From assembly GCA_002310215.1 (NCBI GenBank), contig DBYR01000021.1, positions 62,001 through 126,000 of the forward strand: a DNA stretch of 64,000 nucleotides, given 5' to 3'. This DNA comes from Bacteroidales bacterium UBA1181. Lineage in GTDB: Bacteria > Bacteroidota > Bacteroidia > Bacteroidales > Paludibacteraceae. The translations under genes and the position numbers were made by a program. Below are positions 53,601 to 61,578 of the stretch, piece by piece; the first letter of the stretch is position 1; the number at the start of each line of letters is the position of its first letter. The notes below the pieces were generated by a model. It searched no databases. It worked only from the letters and a program-made list of their open reading frames with translations, and was not told the DNA's origin.

Positions 53601-54951
53601 CATTGATCTCCAAGCGGTTGATGGCACCCTTTTCGACAAAGATCGCCTTCATGTCCTGTCCGCCGATGTCCAGGATGAACGATACTTTAGGGTTCAGTTT
53701 ATAGGCCGCCGTATAGTGGGCGATAGTCTCGACCATACCGAAGTTCAGTCCGAAAGCCGTTTTGATGAGCTCCTCTCCATAACCGGTCGAGCAGCTGCCC
53801 GCCACCTTCAGGTCACGTCCACACCTGCTCGCCTCATCCCGCAAAAGGGAAAGGCCCTCCTTCACCGTCTCTAACGGCCTACCGCCATTTTTCTTATAGA
53901 AGGTGAAGAAGATACGTTCCTGCTCATCCATCGCCACCACTTTCGTGGTCGTGGATCCGGAGTCGATACCAATATAGCAAATGTCGGAGGATAGGTCAGA
54001 CATCGCCACCTTCTCAATTTTATTCTTTTCCTTACTCAGTTTCCATTTCTCGAAAGCACTCTTATTCTCAAACAAGGGAGGAAGAGAAGAAGCCGACACA
54101 CCGACGTTTTTACTTTTCGTTTGGAACAAAGAAATGAATTCGCCAAGGTTTTTCACCTCCGCATGCTCGCTCATGGCGAGGCTTGCGCCCCAAGCCGGAA
54201 CGACGGAAGCGTGTTCGGTCAAGACAATATCATCGGACGAAACGCCGATTCTCTCTTGCATGATTTTCCGCAAAGCGGGGATATGGGCGAACGGGCCGCC
54301 ACACAAGAATACCTTAGGCAGAATATCGCACCCACGGGAGAGGGCGGAGACCACTTGCGTCGCCACCGCATTGAAAATGGAGGCTGCTATATTCTCGCGC
54401 CTCACATTGAGGGCGATAAGGTTCTGGATATCCGTTTTGGAGAAGACACCGCAGCGGGAAGCGATCGGATAGACCGAATCGGCGTTGAGCGCCATATCAC
54501 TCAGTTCACCCACCTCGACGCCCAATATTACCGCCATCTGGTCAATGAACGCACCCGTACCACCGGCACAGTTACCGTTCATGCGGATATCGGGCTGCAT
54601 CTTCTTGTTGAAGAAGATCATCTTACTATCCTCGCCACCTATATCGACCAAAGTACGCACATCAGGGAAACGCTTCTCAATCACCTGCGTCGCCGCCACC
54701 ACCTCCTGAATGAAAGGCAAACCAAAACGTTCGGAGATTCCCATACCAGCGGATCCGGTCACTTGTATACGGACAGGCACATCCGACAATTTTTCCTTCA
54801 GAGCAGACAGTGAAGAGAGCAAAGTGCCCTGTATATCAGCATGATGCCTTGCATAATTAGTATAAACGATTTCACCGTTTCCATCCGTCACAACCACTTT
54901 CAGCGTGGTAGAACCGGCATCCAAGCCTATGTGATATATGTTATTCAACAT
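50695..54951 (-). CDS. Giant 2-hydroxyacyl-CoA dehydratase activase-type protein
   Basis: A 1418-residue protein from the ATG at 54951; a GTG at 55083 is rejected because a -7 box lies between the two. Two tandem ASKHA ATPase domains are visible. The first (about 1-300) has GLDAGSTTLKVV, VDIGGEDSKMI, and cysteine motifs NCAGGTG and SRCGVF for an interdomain iron-sulfur cluster. The second (about 330-600) has GIDSGSTTTKVVAMDE, LDIGGQDMKAI, ACSSGCG and TRCTVF. The rest is a DUF2229/HgdB-like region with FTMGIPRALNMYENFPFW and CFPAKLLHGHVFDLA. Such proteins relate to 2-hydroxyglutaryl-CoA dehydratase activators; a standalone dehydratase is not in the window. The real substrate is unknown. Confidence 0.9.
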   Translation of the reverse strand: MLNNIYHIGLDAGSTTLKVVVTDGNGEIVYTNYARHHADIQGTLLSSLSALKEKLSDVPVRIQVTGSAGMGISERFGLPFIQEVVAATQVIEKRFPDVRTLVDIGGEDSKMIFFNKKMQPDIRMNGNCAGGTGAFIDQMAVILGVEVGELSDMALNADSVYPIASRCGVFSKTDIQNLIALNVRRENIAASIFNAVATQVVSALSRGCDILPKVFLCGGPFAHIPALRKIMQERIGVSSDDIVLTEHASVVPAWGASLAMSEHAEVKNLGEFISLFQTKSKNVGVSASSLPPLFENKSAFEKWKLSKEKNKIEKVAMSDLSSDICYIGIDSGSTTTKVVAMDEQERIFFTFYKKNGGRPLETVKEGLSLLRDEASRCGRDLKVAGSCSTGYGEELIKTAFGLNFGMVETIAHYTAAYKLNPKVSFILDIGGQDMKAIFVEKGAINRLEINEACSSGCGSFIDSFAQSLECPISDFVRRACESQHPCDLGTRCTVFMNSKVKQCLREGSPLDDISAGLAYSVIKNCLYKVLKLKDTKDLGDHIVLQGGTMRNLAVVRAFELSVDKEVIVSNYPELMGAYGAALFSKKRIGAGTEPVALTQLVDLKEYTSEPLRCVGCENNCQILKNVFANGKVYYSGNKCEKVYTNKGEKGRTAFNMSFYKNELAFKKDKAGMLEKPYFTMGIPRALNMYENFPFWYTLFTRCNIAVKSSARSTFSLYEKGLNTVMADNICFPAKLLHGHVFDLAEKKVDRIFYPYVIYERMEPNSNNSYNCPVVAGYSDVLKSSINVEARFNIPLDSPVINFKDDALLKKSCATYMKSILKDKYEKKRFEAAFAEALKARDVFSDTVRKKAVSLLAKAREENRLVIILAGRPYHNDPLVQHKVSEIITSFGVDVVTEDLVRGMDSDLKDSHIIPQWSYMNRIMKVAKWVAQTNENVHYVQLTSFGCGPDAFIVDEIIDMMKRYGKNVTLLKVDDVNNAGSLRLRIRSLIESLKYKSEEAEPVAHAFQSTPEFLKKDAGKKILVPFFSDFHSPFVPALFELMGYEFENMPPSDEASVQYGLKYANNEICYPATLVVGDCIRALESGKYDLNNIVFAITQTGGQCRATNYIALIKKALLAAGYGNIPVISVSIMDTINEQSGFTPNVKKIIKITMYLLYFSDAMSKMYYSAVVREKVPGAARKILDEYIALGVEAVRQKKSKLMISYLSEAAKKFEEITETKDVPRVGIVGEIFIKYNSFGHQHVVDWLVKEGIEPVIPSLNEFFVQYFPNAKFNEAHYLEKKRKFVARLLSSLGEKYLNHVAKKIDKAASAFRYYEKIVNIHDEAKRAEKITSLAAQFGEGWLIPAEFASFAEHGINAAISLQPFGCIANHVISKGIEKKVKDIYPDMNLLFLDFDGGVSEVNVLNRLHFIARAAKNVR

Positions 54952-54970
54952 AAAATAAATCGATTTGGCG

Positions 54971-54978
54971 CGAAAGTA
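54971..54978 (-). promoter_or_regulatory. -7-like box TACTTTCG for the activase gene
   Basis: One mismatch from TAnnTTTG, 19 bases before the ATG at 54951. Confidence 0.45.
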
Positions 54979-55158
54979 CGAAAACTTTTCCCTTAAAAAA
55001 ATTATATACATACTCGTTTTGTCCCATTCGTCAATAAATGCAAAATTGGGGAGGAAAACCATGGCGTCTTCAAGGCAACACACATACCACGGTATAGAAT
55101 AAAAGATTAAAAAACATCAAGAAATAAACACCAAAAACAAAAAGCTGGCAAAAAAAAT

Positions 55159-55189
55159 TTGTCGCAGAAATGAACAAGCACTAAATTTG
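55159..55189 (+). promoter_or_regulatory. Consensus promoter TTG-N20-TAAATTTG
   Basis: TTG at 55159-55161 and TAAATTTG at 55182-55189 are 20 bases apart. It starts a transcript with about 100 untranslated bases before the ATG at 55297. Confidence 0.7.
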
Positions 55190-55195
55190 GGGAAT

Positions 55196-55290
55196 CGTTC
55201 CGCACGAACGACCTCTCCGAAGTCGGGTAATGGGTTCTTCCGATGAGGAGGGAGAGTTTTTTAGAACCCGCCTTTTATTTTTATAGATTT
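55196..55290 (+). ncRNA. Structured 5' leader, candidate cis-regulatory RNA
   Basis: A first hairpin is CGTTC/GAACG (55196-55210). CTCTCC at 55213-55218 can pair with GGAGAG at 55251-55256. GGGTTCT at 55232-55238 can pair with AGAACCC at 55263-55269, followed by a U-rich run (CCTTTTATTTTTATAG). The last two pairings interleave, so they are either alternatives or a pseudoknot. I do not recognise a known riboswitch class. Confidence 0.4.
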
Positions 55291-55296
55291 TACTAT

Positions 55297-56772
55297 ATGA
55301 AAAAAGTAGGTTTACTCTTTTTAGCGCTTGCTTCATGCTGCGCAGGTGCGTTCGCGGGTGACGCATTCTACATCATTAAAGATGGAAAGTTCCAGAATGG
55401 GGTCCAATTCTCGCCTTATGAGGATGCGGAAAAAACAGACACCGAAATCACGGAAGGAGACGGATTTGCCACCATCACACACAAGGGAGATTACACGAAA
55501 GCCCTTGAAGCAAGATTGGTTGTTCCTGATGGATTATCTCTCAGCACCAAATCCATCATCGTTGAGTATCAAGTTGACGCACTCGACATTTACAATGATG
55601 ACAACGAATCCACAGCCGCAGGAATCTCAAAACCAACAATCATAATTGAGTGTTTGGATGTAGAGAACGGCGCTTGGGTGGATAACTTCGACACTGAAGC
55701 CGGTGAAGCAAGAAATTACTTGCTCAATAAAATCTTCATCGACGGAAAAGGAGAAGGTTGCGACAAAGAATGGAATACATTCAAGAGTTACTCATTCCCT
55801 GTTAGAGATGCGTTCGTAAAAACCCTCCTCATCGCTTACAAAAGAGAGGTTGCTGCTGTAACGGAGAGCGTTTTAAAGATCAAGAACCTCTATTTCGAGA
55901 CAGATGAGGATAATATTCCAATCTTTGGTTGTCAATTCATGTCATTAAATGACTACGAGGAAACAAAATCCCTGAACACCTTCAACAACGAGAACCACAT
56001 CAAATGGATGTACCAAAACGGAATCAAATTGAATTGGACCGAAGGAAACAACTACGCGAAGTTAAAGGACGCAACGCTTTTCATCTCTTACGAAGGAGTA
56101 TTAGCTGACGCATCTGGTTTCCCTGCATCTGAATTCAATTCAAGCTTGTTGGTTTTGGCACCACCGTCAACAACCAAGGGAGACAACGAATTCTCCATTT
56201 GGTTTGACACAATTCCTTTGCCAGAGGCAGCTATCGAGGCAGGAAAGATTAAACTCGAGTGCTTCGCAAAACACTACGGAAAAGAGAAAGTTACCATGGT
56301 CGGAAATGTAGACGGCGTCAACCAAGACGAGCTTCTCCCTATATACGTATCATTTGACAATAGCGAAGAAGCTGTGCCTGCATTCAAGGACTCTATCATC
56401 AACGGACAATGGACCAAAGAAGTAGGCGAGATCACTGTACCTGCAGGCGCAAAATCCGTATTCGTCGAATTCCGCCAAAACAAGCAGTTCTCATACATCG
56501 TTGACAAGTTCGTCGTATCTTACAAAGGCAAGGTAGGCGTCGCTACCATTGACGGAGAAAGCAAGACGTTGACTGTATATCCTAACCCTGTAGAGGACGC
56601 AATCGCTTTCACTGGCGTTGAGGATATCCAAAGTGTAGAGATCGTCTCTTTGAACGGTGCTGTTAATGCATGCAAAGTAGTGAACAACATAGTTGAAGTT
56701 TCTAACTTGGCAGCTGGTGAGTATGTCATCATCGTCAACAAGAACATCACTGGCAAGTTCATCAAGAAATAA
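55297..56772 (+). CDS. Secreted T9SS-sorted protein of unknown function
   Basis: A 491-residue secreted protein. Signal peptide MKKVGLLFLALASCCAGAFAG, so the ATG at 55297 is preferred over one at 55243 that would read through the leader hairpin. The body has two similar-looking beta-rich regions: FYIIKDGKFQNGVQFSPYEDAE near the N-terminus and a second from about residue 215. No catalytic motif was recognised. The C-terminal roughly 70 residues (LTVYPNPVEDAIAFTGVEDIQSVEIVSL...GEYVIIVNKNITGKFIKK) form a type A T9SS sorting domain. It has its own promoter, structured leader and terminator, which suggests a highly expressed surface protein. Confidence 0.85.
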   Translation: MKKVGLLFLALASCCAGAFAGDAFYIIKDGKFQNGVQFSPYEDAEKTDTEITEGDGFATITHKGDYTKALEARLVVPDGLSLSTKSIIVEYQVDALDIYNDDNESTAAGISKPTIIIECLDVENGAWVDNFDTEAGEARNYLLNKIFIDGKGEGCDKEWNTFKSYSFPVRDAFVKTLLIAYKREVAAVTESVLKIKNLYFETDEDNIPIFGCQFMSLNDYEETKSLNTFNNENHIKWMYQNGIKLNWTEGNNYAKLKDATLFISYEGVLADASGFPASEFNSSLLVLAPPSTTKGDNEFSIWFDTIPLPEAAIEAGKIKLECFAKHYGKEKVTMVGNVDGVNQDELLPIYVSFDNSEEAVPAFKDSIINGQWTKEVGEITVPAGAKSVFVEFRQNKQFSYIVDKFVVSYKGKVGVATIDGESKTLTVYPNPVEDAIAFTGVEDIQSVEIVSLNGAVNACKVVNNIVEVSNLAAGEYVIIVNKNITGKFIKK

Positions 56773-56795
56773 TCTCTGAGATTATAACATACGGA

Positions 56796-56829
56796 AGCGG
56801 GAAGGCTCATGAGCTTTCCCGCTTTTTTT
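56796..56829 (+). terminator. Strong intrinsic terminator
   Basis: AGCGGGAA (56796-56803) pairs with TTCCCGCT (56816-56823), followed by seven T. Confidence 0.92.
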
Positions 56830-56964
56830 ATACGCAATGGCGAAGTATCGCACCTTCCTTCCATACAAGCCATCAATAATAGTTAAGAATTAAAAATTAA
56901 GAATTAAGAGTTGTTTGTTGTGTGTGCACGTGCGCGGAGACGGGTTGGTCCAGCCAACACCACT

Positions 56965-57002
56965 CAACTAATTCAAAATTGACTTTGTCGAACTATCGTT
57001 TC
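56965..57002. repeat. Intergenic repeat, copy 1
   Basis: 38 bases starting CAACTAATTC and ending GTCGAACTATCGTTTC. A near-identical copy is at 57151-57195. Confidence 0.65.
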
Positions 57003-57150
57003 TTAATTCTTAATTCAAAATTTTTATGGTCTTCAGAGCCTCAAATTCAATCGCAAACACACGAGGTGGTCACTTACACGTCAGAAGGGGAATGGTGCGA
57101 CCAGAAGGCAAAAATAAGCCCCAAAAACCGCAACGGGTCTTCCTGCCCCA

Positions 57151-57195
57151 CAACTAATTCTTAATTCATAATTGGCTTCGTCGAACTATCGTTTC
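57151..57195. repeat. Intergenic repeat, copy 2
   Basis: 45 bases with the same start and end as copy 1. It differs by a 7-base TTAATTC insertion and a few substitutions. It ends 11 bases before the trkH stop codon. Confidence 0.65.
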
Positions 57196-57205
57196 AAAAT
57201 TCTCC

Positions 57206-58672
57206 TCATCTTAGTTTCCAGAAGTGAGAGGTGAAGAGCAACAAAATAGTATAAATCTCCAGACGGCCTATCAGCATCAGCACAGAAAGGATCCACTTAC
57301 CAACAACCGGCACATCCGCGAAATTAGCAGCCGGGCCCGTATAACCAAAGCCAGGTCCATTATTCGAGATAGCAGTGAGGCAAGAGCCAAGAGCCGTATC
57401 AAAATCCATGCCCGTCAATGTCAATGCGAACGTTCCAGCCAGGAACAAGAGCGCAAACACAAAGAAAAAGGCCAAGACACGGACCACCAATTCCATCGAC
57501 ATCAGACGGGAGGAGACCTTCAACGGCAGAATTGCATTAGGGTGAGAATGCAGACGCAACTCATTTCCCGCATTCTTCAAGGCGATGATGACACGAATCA
57601 GTTTGGCTCCTCCACTGGAAGAACCCGCACAAGCCCCGCTGAACATCATGATGGCGGTAGGAATCCAAAAGGGTGCCCCCCACCCCACATAATCGCAATA
57701 AGTGCCCTGATAGCCGCAGGAAGAGAAGATACTCGTCACATGGAAAAGCGAAGCCCTAAAAGCCGCCTCATAATCGGAAGGCATCTGCGCCGTGAGAACA
57801 TGACATGGATTCTCCGTTATCATCACATAAAAAATGACAACGAACACAAGCATCGACACCCCATACCAGCGGAACTCCTCATTGGTGCGGAACACGCTCC
57901 AATCCCCCGTGCTCGCCAAGAAATACAGCGCGAAGTTCACCCCCGCCAAGAACATAAAGAGACAAGCCACATATTCCAGATAGGGAGAATTGAAGTAGGC
58001 GAAATTAGCCTGGTGCGTACTGAAACCACCCGTTCCGACCGTCGTCATGGCATGGCACACCGCATCATAGAAAGACATCGGGCCGATAAAATAGAACAAA
58101 GCACAGACTGCTGTCAGGATCGCATAGATCAAAAAAATTCCCCTTGCGGTCTCTTGTGTCTTCGGACGCAACTTACGCATGGCGACGCTGGTCGCCTCCG
58201 TGGAGAACAATTGCGTGTTGTTTCGGTTATACGAGGGAAGCAAAGCGATGGAGAACAACATGATGCCCAATCCGCCCATCCATTGCTGCACACTACGCCA
58301 GAAGAGGATGCCATGAGGCTGTTCCTCGATGTTATTCAAGACCGATGCACCCGTTGTCGTAAAACCGGACATCGTCTCGAAGAATGCGTCCGCCACATTC
58401 TCCGTTGTCCCATAAATCAGGAAAGGAAGCATACCGAATAGGGAAAAAACCACCCAGGCGCCGGATATAATCATATAACAATCCTTCCTCGTCAAAGCCC
58501 CCTTATTCCTCTTGTTGGAGAGGAAAAGGATTCCCCCACAGACACCCGCCAAGCATGCAGGCACCAGCAAAGCAAACAAATCCGACTCGCCATAACAGAA
58601 CGAGACCATTGTGGAGAGAGCCATGAACATCGCCTCCATCAGAAGGAGGACCCCGAAAATCTTCTTTTTCAT
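57206..58672 (-). CDS. trkH: Trk-type potassium uptake membrane subunit
   Basis: A 488-residue K+ transporter subunit with four MPM repeats. Pore-loop filter-like sequences include SGFTTTGASV, TTVGTGGFSTH, SIFSSCGYQGT and SNNGPGFG. Length and about ten helices fit TrkH. It imports K+ across the inner membrane, normally gated by the NAD-binding TrkA, which is not next to it here. It lies 48 bases downstream of the LolC/E-like gene on the same strand and may be co-transcribed. Confidence 0.94.
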   Translation of the reverse strand: MKKKIFGVLLLMEAMFMALSTMVSFCYGESDLFALLVPACLAGVCGGILFLSNKRNKGALTRKDCYMIISGAWVVFSLFGMLPFLIYGTTENVADAFFETMSGFTTTGASVLNNIEEQPHGILFWRSVQQWMGGLGIMLFSIALLPSYNRNNTQLFSTEATSVAMRKLRPKTQETARGIFLIYAILTAVCALFYFIGPMSFYDAVCHAMTTVGTGGFSTHQANFAYFNSPYLEYVACLFMFLAGVNFALYFLASTGDWSVFRTNEEFRWYGVSMLVFVVIFYVMITENPCHVLTAQMPSDYEAAFRASLFHVTSIFSSCGYQGTYCDYVGWGAPFWIPTAIMMFSGACAGSSSGGAKLIRVIIALKNAGNELRLHSHPNAILPLKVSSRLMSMELVVRVLAFFFVFALLFLAGTFALTLTGMDFDTALGSCLTAISNNGPGFGYTGPAANFADVPVVGKWILSVLMLIGRLEIYTILLLFTSHFWKLR

Positions 58673-58720
58673 TTTAATAACAACTCAACTTAAACCGTAC
58701 CCGACAAACATATCGACGCA

Positions 58721-59953
58721 CTAAGGCTGAGACGTTTCCCGCCCCAGATACTTCGTCGGAAACCAAGAAATAAGCAGACCAATCAGCAAGGAGGAGAGGA
58801 GCACGATCAACACGTCAGACCAGTTGACGCAAATAGGATATGCGTCGACGACAAAACCACCCTCATCCCCACTAGTAAGTTTAATGATGCCCAACCATTT
58901 TTGCAGGCCACAGAGGATTAGGCCTATGGAGACACCGACAATCGAACCGAACACAGAAATGAGCCATCCCTCCAGCAAGAAAACCTGACGGACAAACCCA
59001 TTGGAGGCGCCCATATTACGCAATGTTTCGATATCCGATTTCTTCTCCAAGATAAGCATTGAGAGTGAGCCCACCAGATTGAAGACCGCAACCAGCAAGA
59101 TAAAGACAAGGATAAGGAAGGAAATCCACTTCTCCACCTTCATCATACGATAAAAATCCGCATGTTGCCGTTGTTTGTCCTGTACCCTAAACGAAGGCCC
59201 CATTACCTCGGTAATCTTTTTCAACGCATCCTCCACGTCAACATTCGGAGAGAGCCTAAGCTCCAACGATGTCACCTCATCCTCAGCATACCCCAATAAT
59301 CGTCGTGCGAGGGAAATATCCACAAACGCATATTTGGAATCTATTTCCAACTGATTCGTCGCATAAATGCCCACAACGAATAGTTGTTGCGCCTCGAAAG
59401 CCCGTTCAGGATTCGCCAGGTTGATTTTCACATCATGCTTAGGCACAAACAGGGACAATGGCCGGGAAAAGCCCAACGACACATCGATTTGATTCGCCAA
59501 TGCGCCCCCGACAACCAAGGCATAATCGTCCCCCTCTCTCAAAACGAACTGGCCCACCTGCATCACGTCGTTCACGTTCGTCAGCCTAACGTATGAGTCG
59601 GAGACACCCTTCACCGTGACCATCGTCTGGCGCTCCTCATTGCGGATCAAGGCATTCTCTTCCATGACATCACAGGCGACTTCCACAAAATCGAGCGCCT
59701 TAACCCGTTGCACTCGCTCATCCGACAGGCTGAAGCTCTTCCCCTCCACCAACGTGATCTTCACATCAGGATCAAACGCATTGAAGAGGCCCTGTATTAA
59801 TTCCTGGAACCCATTGTAGCCAGAAAGCACACAGACAAGCGCCATCGTCGCCACACAGATACCTCCAGCGCAAATAGCGGAGATGATATTGATGGCATTG
59901 TGGTCCTTACGGGAGAAAAGATACCTCAGGGCTATGAATAGCTGCAGCTTCAT
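58721..59953 (-). CDS. LolC/LolE-type ABC permease (FtsX family)
   Basis: A 410-residue MacB/FtsX-family permease. It has the N-terminal FIALRYLFSRKDHNAINIIS...helix 1, a large periplasmic domain (about 45-265), and three C-terminal helices with LRNMGASNGFVRQVFLLEGWLISVFGSIVGVSIG, the coupling helix that contacts the ATPase. Its family suggests lipoprotein release from the inner membrane (LolCDE), but no lolD gene is adjacent. Its ATG overlaps the rbfA stop (ATGA). Confidence 0.9.
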   Translation of the reverse strand: MKLQLFIALRYLFSRKDHNAINIISAICAGGICVATMALVCVLSGYNGFQELIQGLFNAFDPDVKITLVEGKSFSLSDERVQRVKALDFVEVACDVMEENALIRNEERQTMVTVKGVSDSYVRLTNVNDVMQVGQFVLREGDDYALVVGGALANQIDVSLGFSRPLSLFVPKHDVKINLANPERAFEAQQLFVVGIYATNQLEIDSKYAFVDISLARRLLGYAEDEVTSLELRLSPNVDVEDALKKITEVMGPSFRVQDKQRQHADFYRMMKVEKWISFLILVFILLVAVFNLVGSLSMLILEKKSDIETLRNMGASNGFVRQVFLLEGWLISVFGSIVGVSIGLILCGLQKWLGIIKLTSGDEGGFVVDAYPICVNWSDVLIVLLSSLLIGLLISWFPTKYLGRETSQP

Positions 59954-60294
59954 TTCTTGTCCAAACCAAGAAGTCGGTCGATATTCTCCAAATAGTCGAG
60001 CGAATCATCCAGGAAGAAGTGCAACTCTGGCACCTGTCTCAACTGGTAACGAGTACGCTGGGAAAGGTCGTAACGAATCGACTTCGTGGCGCCTTGTATC
60101 ATCTCCAGGAACTCCGCCTGCTTTTCGCTAGGGAAAATGCTCAAGTAAACCTTTGCGACGCTAAGGTCCGGCGAAACGGAAACCGATGTCACAGAAATCA
60201 GAACACCCCCTTGGGACTTCGTGAATTTCTGGAAAATATCGCCCAATTCCTTCTGAACGAGCCTATCTATCTTGTTTTTTCTTGTTGATTCCAT
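59950..60294 (-). CDS. rbfA: Ribosome-binding factor A
   Basis: A 114-residue KH-like protein that binds the 30S subunit and matures the 5' end of 16S rRNA. The start TRKNKIDRLVQKELGDIFQK, the VSPDLSVAKVYLSIFPS segment and RYQLRQVPELHFFLDDSLDYLENIDRLL are all typical. Normal length. It heads a transcript with the LolC/E-like permease and possibly trkH. Confidence 0.96.
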   Translation of the reverse strand: MESTRKNKIDRLVQKELGDIFQKFTKSQGGVLISVTSVSVSPDLSVAKVYLSIFPSEKQAEFLEMIQGATKSIRYDLSQRTRYQLRQVPELHFFLDDSLDYLENIDRLLGLDKK

Positions 60295-60315
60295 CGCTTT
60301 TCTAACATTAATAGT

Positions 60316-60331
60316 TATCTTTGCAAAGGTA
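60316..60331. promoter_or_regulatory. Bidirectional -7 element between rbfA and dprA
   Basis: The sequence TATCTTTGCAAAGGTA joins two face-to-face TAnnTTTG boxes: plus-strand 60316-60323 toward dprA and minus-strand 60324-60331 toward rbfA. It is palindromic except for one base pair of the variable positions. Confidence 0.65.
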
Positions 60332-60404
60332 ATATAAAAATCGTTTCCGTGGCAAAGGAACGGAAAGACTACCGGAAATATAAAAAATTCTATTTGTTTT
60401 TCTC

Positions 60405-61517
60405 ATGAATTCAGAGATATTATATCAAATCGCCCTGACGATGGCGAAAGGTGTGGGAGTCCAGACCATAAGGAGACTCGTGTCCGCGATTGGCAGTGAA
60501 AAAGAAGTGTTCCAATGTCCGATGAAGGAGTTAGAGGAGATACCAGGCATAGGCGCCGTCATCGCCAAGAGCATAAAAGATCCGCAATTATTGAAACGAG
60601 CGGAAAAGGAGATTCGTTTTCTGCAAAGGACGGGAGCGGAAGCGATACCCTTCGGTAGCGACGAATACCCCCAGCGAATGAAAGAGTGTGTCGACGCTCC
60701 TTATATCCTATACACGAAAGGGAAGATGATGTTGAACGGCGGTCATTTCATCGGCATCGTAGGGACACGCAAAATGAGCCCATACGGAAAGTCCGTCTGC
60801 GAAGAGATCGTCACATCATTGGCGAAGAAATACCCGGACCTAAGCGTCATCAGTGGATTGGCCTACGGGGTGGACGGGTGCGCACACAAAAAGGCGGTGG
60901 AATTGGGCATACAGACAATCGGTGTGGTCGGACACGGACTCGATATGCTTTACCCCGCGCGGCATAGGGCACTGTCCAACAAAATGTTGGAAAGAGGTGG
61001 CCTCGTGACGGAGTTCCGTTCGGAATGCATCGTGGACAAAAAGAACTTCGTCTCACGAAACCGTATCATCGCAGGTCTGTGTGACGTCATCCTCGTCGTG
61101 GAATCAGGGGAGAAGGGAGGAGCATTGTTCACCGCCGAATTCGCCAATTCCTACAACAAAGACGTGTGCGCCATCCCCGGACGCATAGGGGACATCTATT
61201 CCGCAGGGTGCAACAAGCTCATCAAGAACCATCAAGCCACCATGGTGGAGAGCGCGGAGGAAATCGAGCAACTCATGAATTGGGACATAACAGAGACGGA
61301 ACAACCAGTGATGAACATCTCTCGGTTCATGCAATTGACCGACCAAGAAAAAATCATCGTCGAGGCCCTCCAGATGGGCGACAAGATGGACATGAACCAA
61401 ATCGTACGGAAGACGCAGATCCCTTTCGGGCAACTCTCCTCCCTCCTATTCGACATGGAGATGAAGGACATCGTCTGCTCTGCCCCTGGCAACATATACT
61501 TTCTACCAAGGCATTAA
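60405..61517 (+). CDS. dprA: DNA processing protein DprA
   Basis: A 370-residue protein. The N-terminal helix-hairpin-helix (IPGIGAVIAKSI) precedes the Rossmann-like DprA core with FIGIVGTRKMSPYG, SGLAYGVDGCAHKKAVELG, GHGLDMLYPARHR and EKGGALFTAEFAN. A C-terminal winged helix (about 305-370) ends LFDMEMKDIVCSAPGNIYFLP. It loads RecA on incoming single-stranded DNA during transformation. It is divergent from rbfA with a shared promoter. Other competence genes are not in the window. Confidence 0.95.
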   Translation: MNSEILYQIALTMAKGVGVQTIRRLVSAIGSEKEVFQCPMKELEEIPGIGAVIAKSIKDPQLLKRAEKEIRFLQRTGAEAIPFGSDEYPQRMKECVDAPYILYTKGKMMLNGGHFIGIVGTRKMSPYGKSVCEEIVTSLAKKYPDLSVISGLAYGVDGCAHKKAVELGIQTIGVVGHGLDMLYPARHRALSNKMLERGGLVTEFRSECIVDKKNFVSRNRIIAGLCDVILVVESGEKGGALFTAEFANSYNKDVCAIPGRIGDIYSAGCNKLIKNHQATMVESAEEIEQLMNWDITETEQPVMNISRFMQLTDQEKIIVEALQMGDKMDMNQIVRKTQIPFGQLSSLLFDMEMKDIVCSAPGNIYFLPRH

Positions 61518-61527
61518 CAAAGAGGGA

Positions 61528-61549
61528 AGCGTTGAGTAATCCCAACGCT
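61528..61549. terminator. Hairpin between convergent dprA and TonB-domain gene
   Basis: AGCGTTG (61528-61534) pairs with CAACGCT (61543-61549). No U-tract on either strand, so it is a weak terminator candidate. Confidence 0.3.
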
Positions 61550-61578
61550 CCCCCCACATGGCAGTCTCTCAACCCGTA

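Larger units (their letters stand above)
56830..57205. other. 376-base gap with dispersed AT-rich repeats
   Basis: It contains TAAGAATTAAAAATTAAGAA-like motifs, two copies of a longer repeat at 56965 and 57151, and the 3' flank of trkH. No gene or tRNA was recognised. The sequence resembles decayed intergenic repeat elements common in Bacteroidota. Confidence 0.5.

Noticed and set aside
57224..58441. Plus-strand frame of 405 codons opposite trkH
   Set aside because: Charged, repetitive shadow of the trkH codons without any motif.
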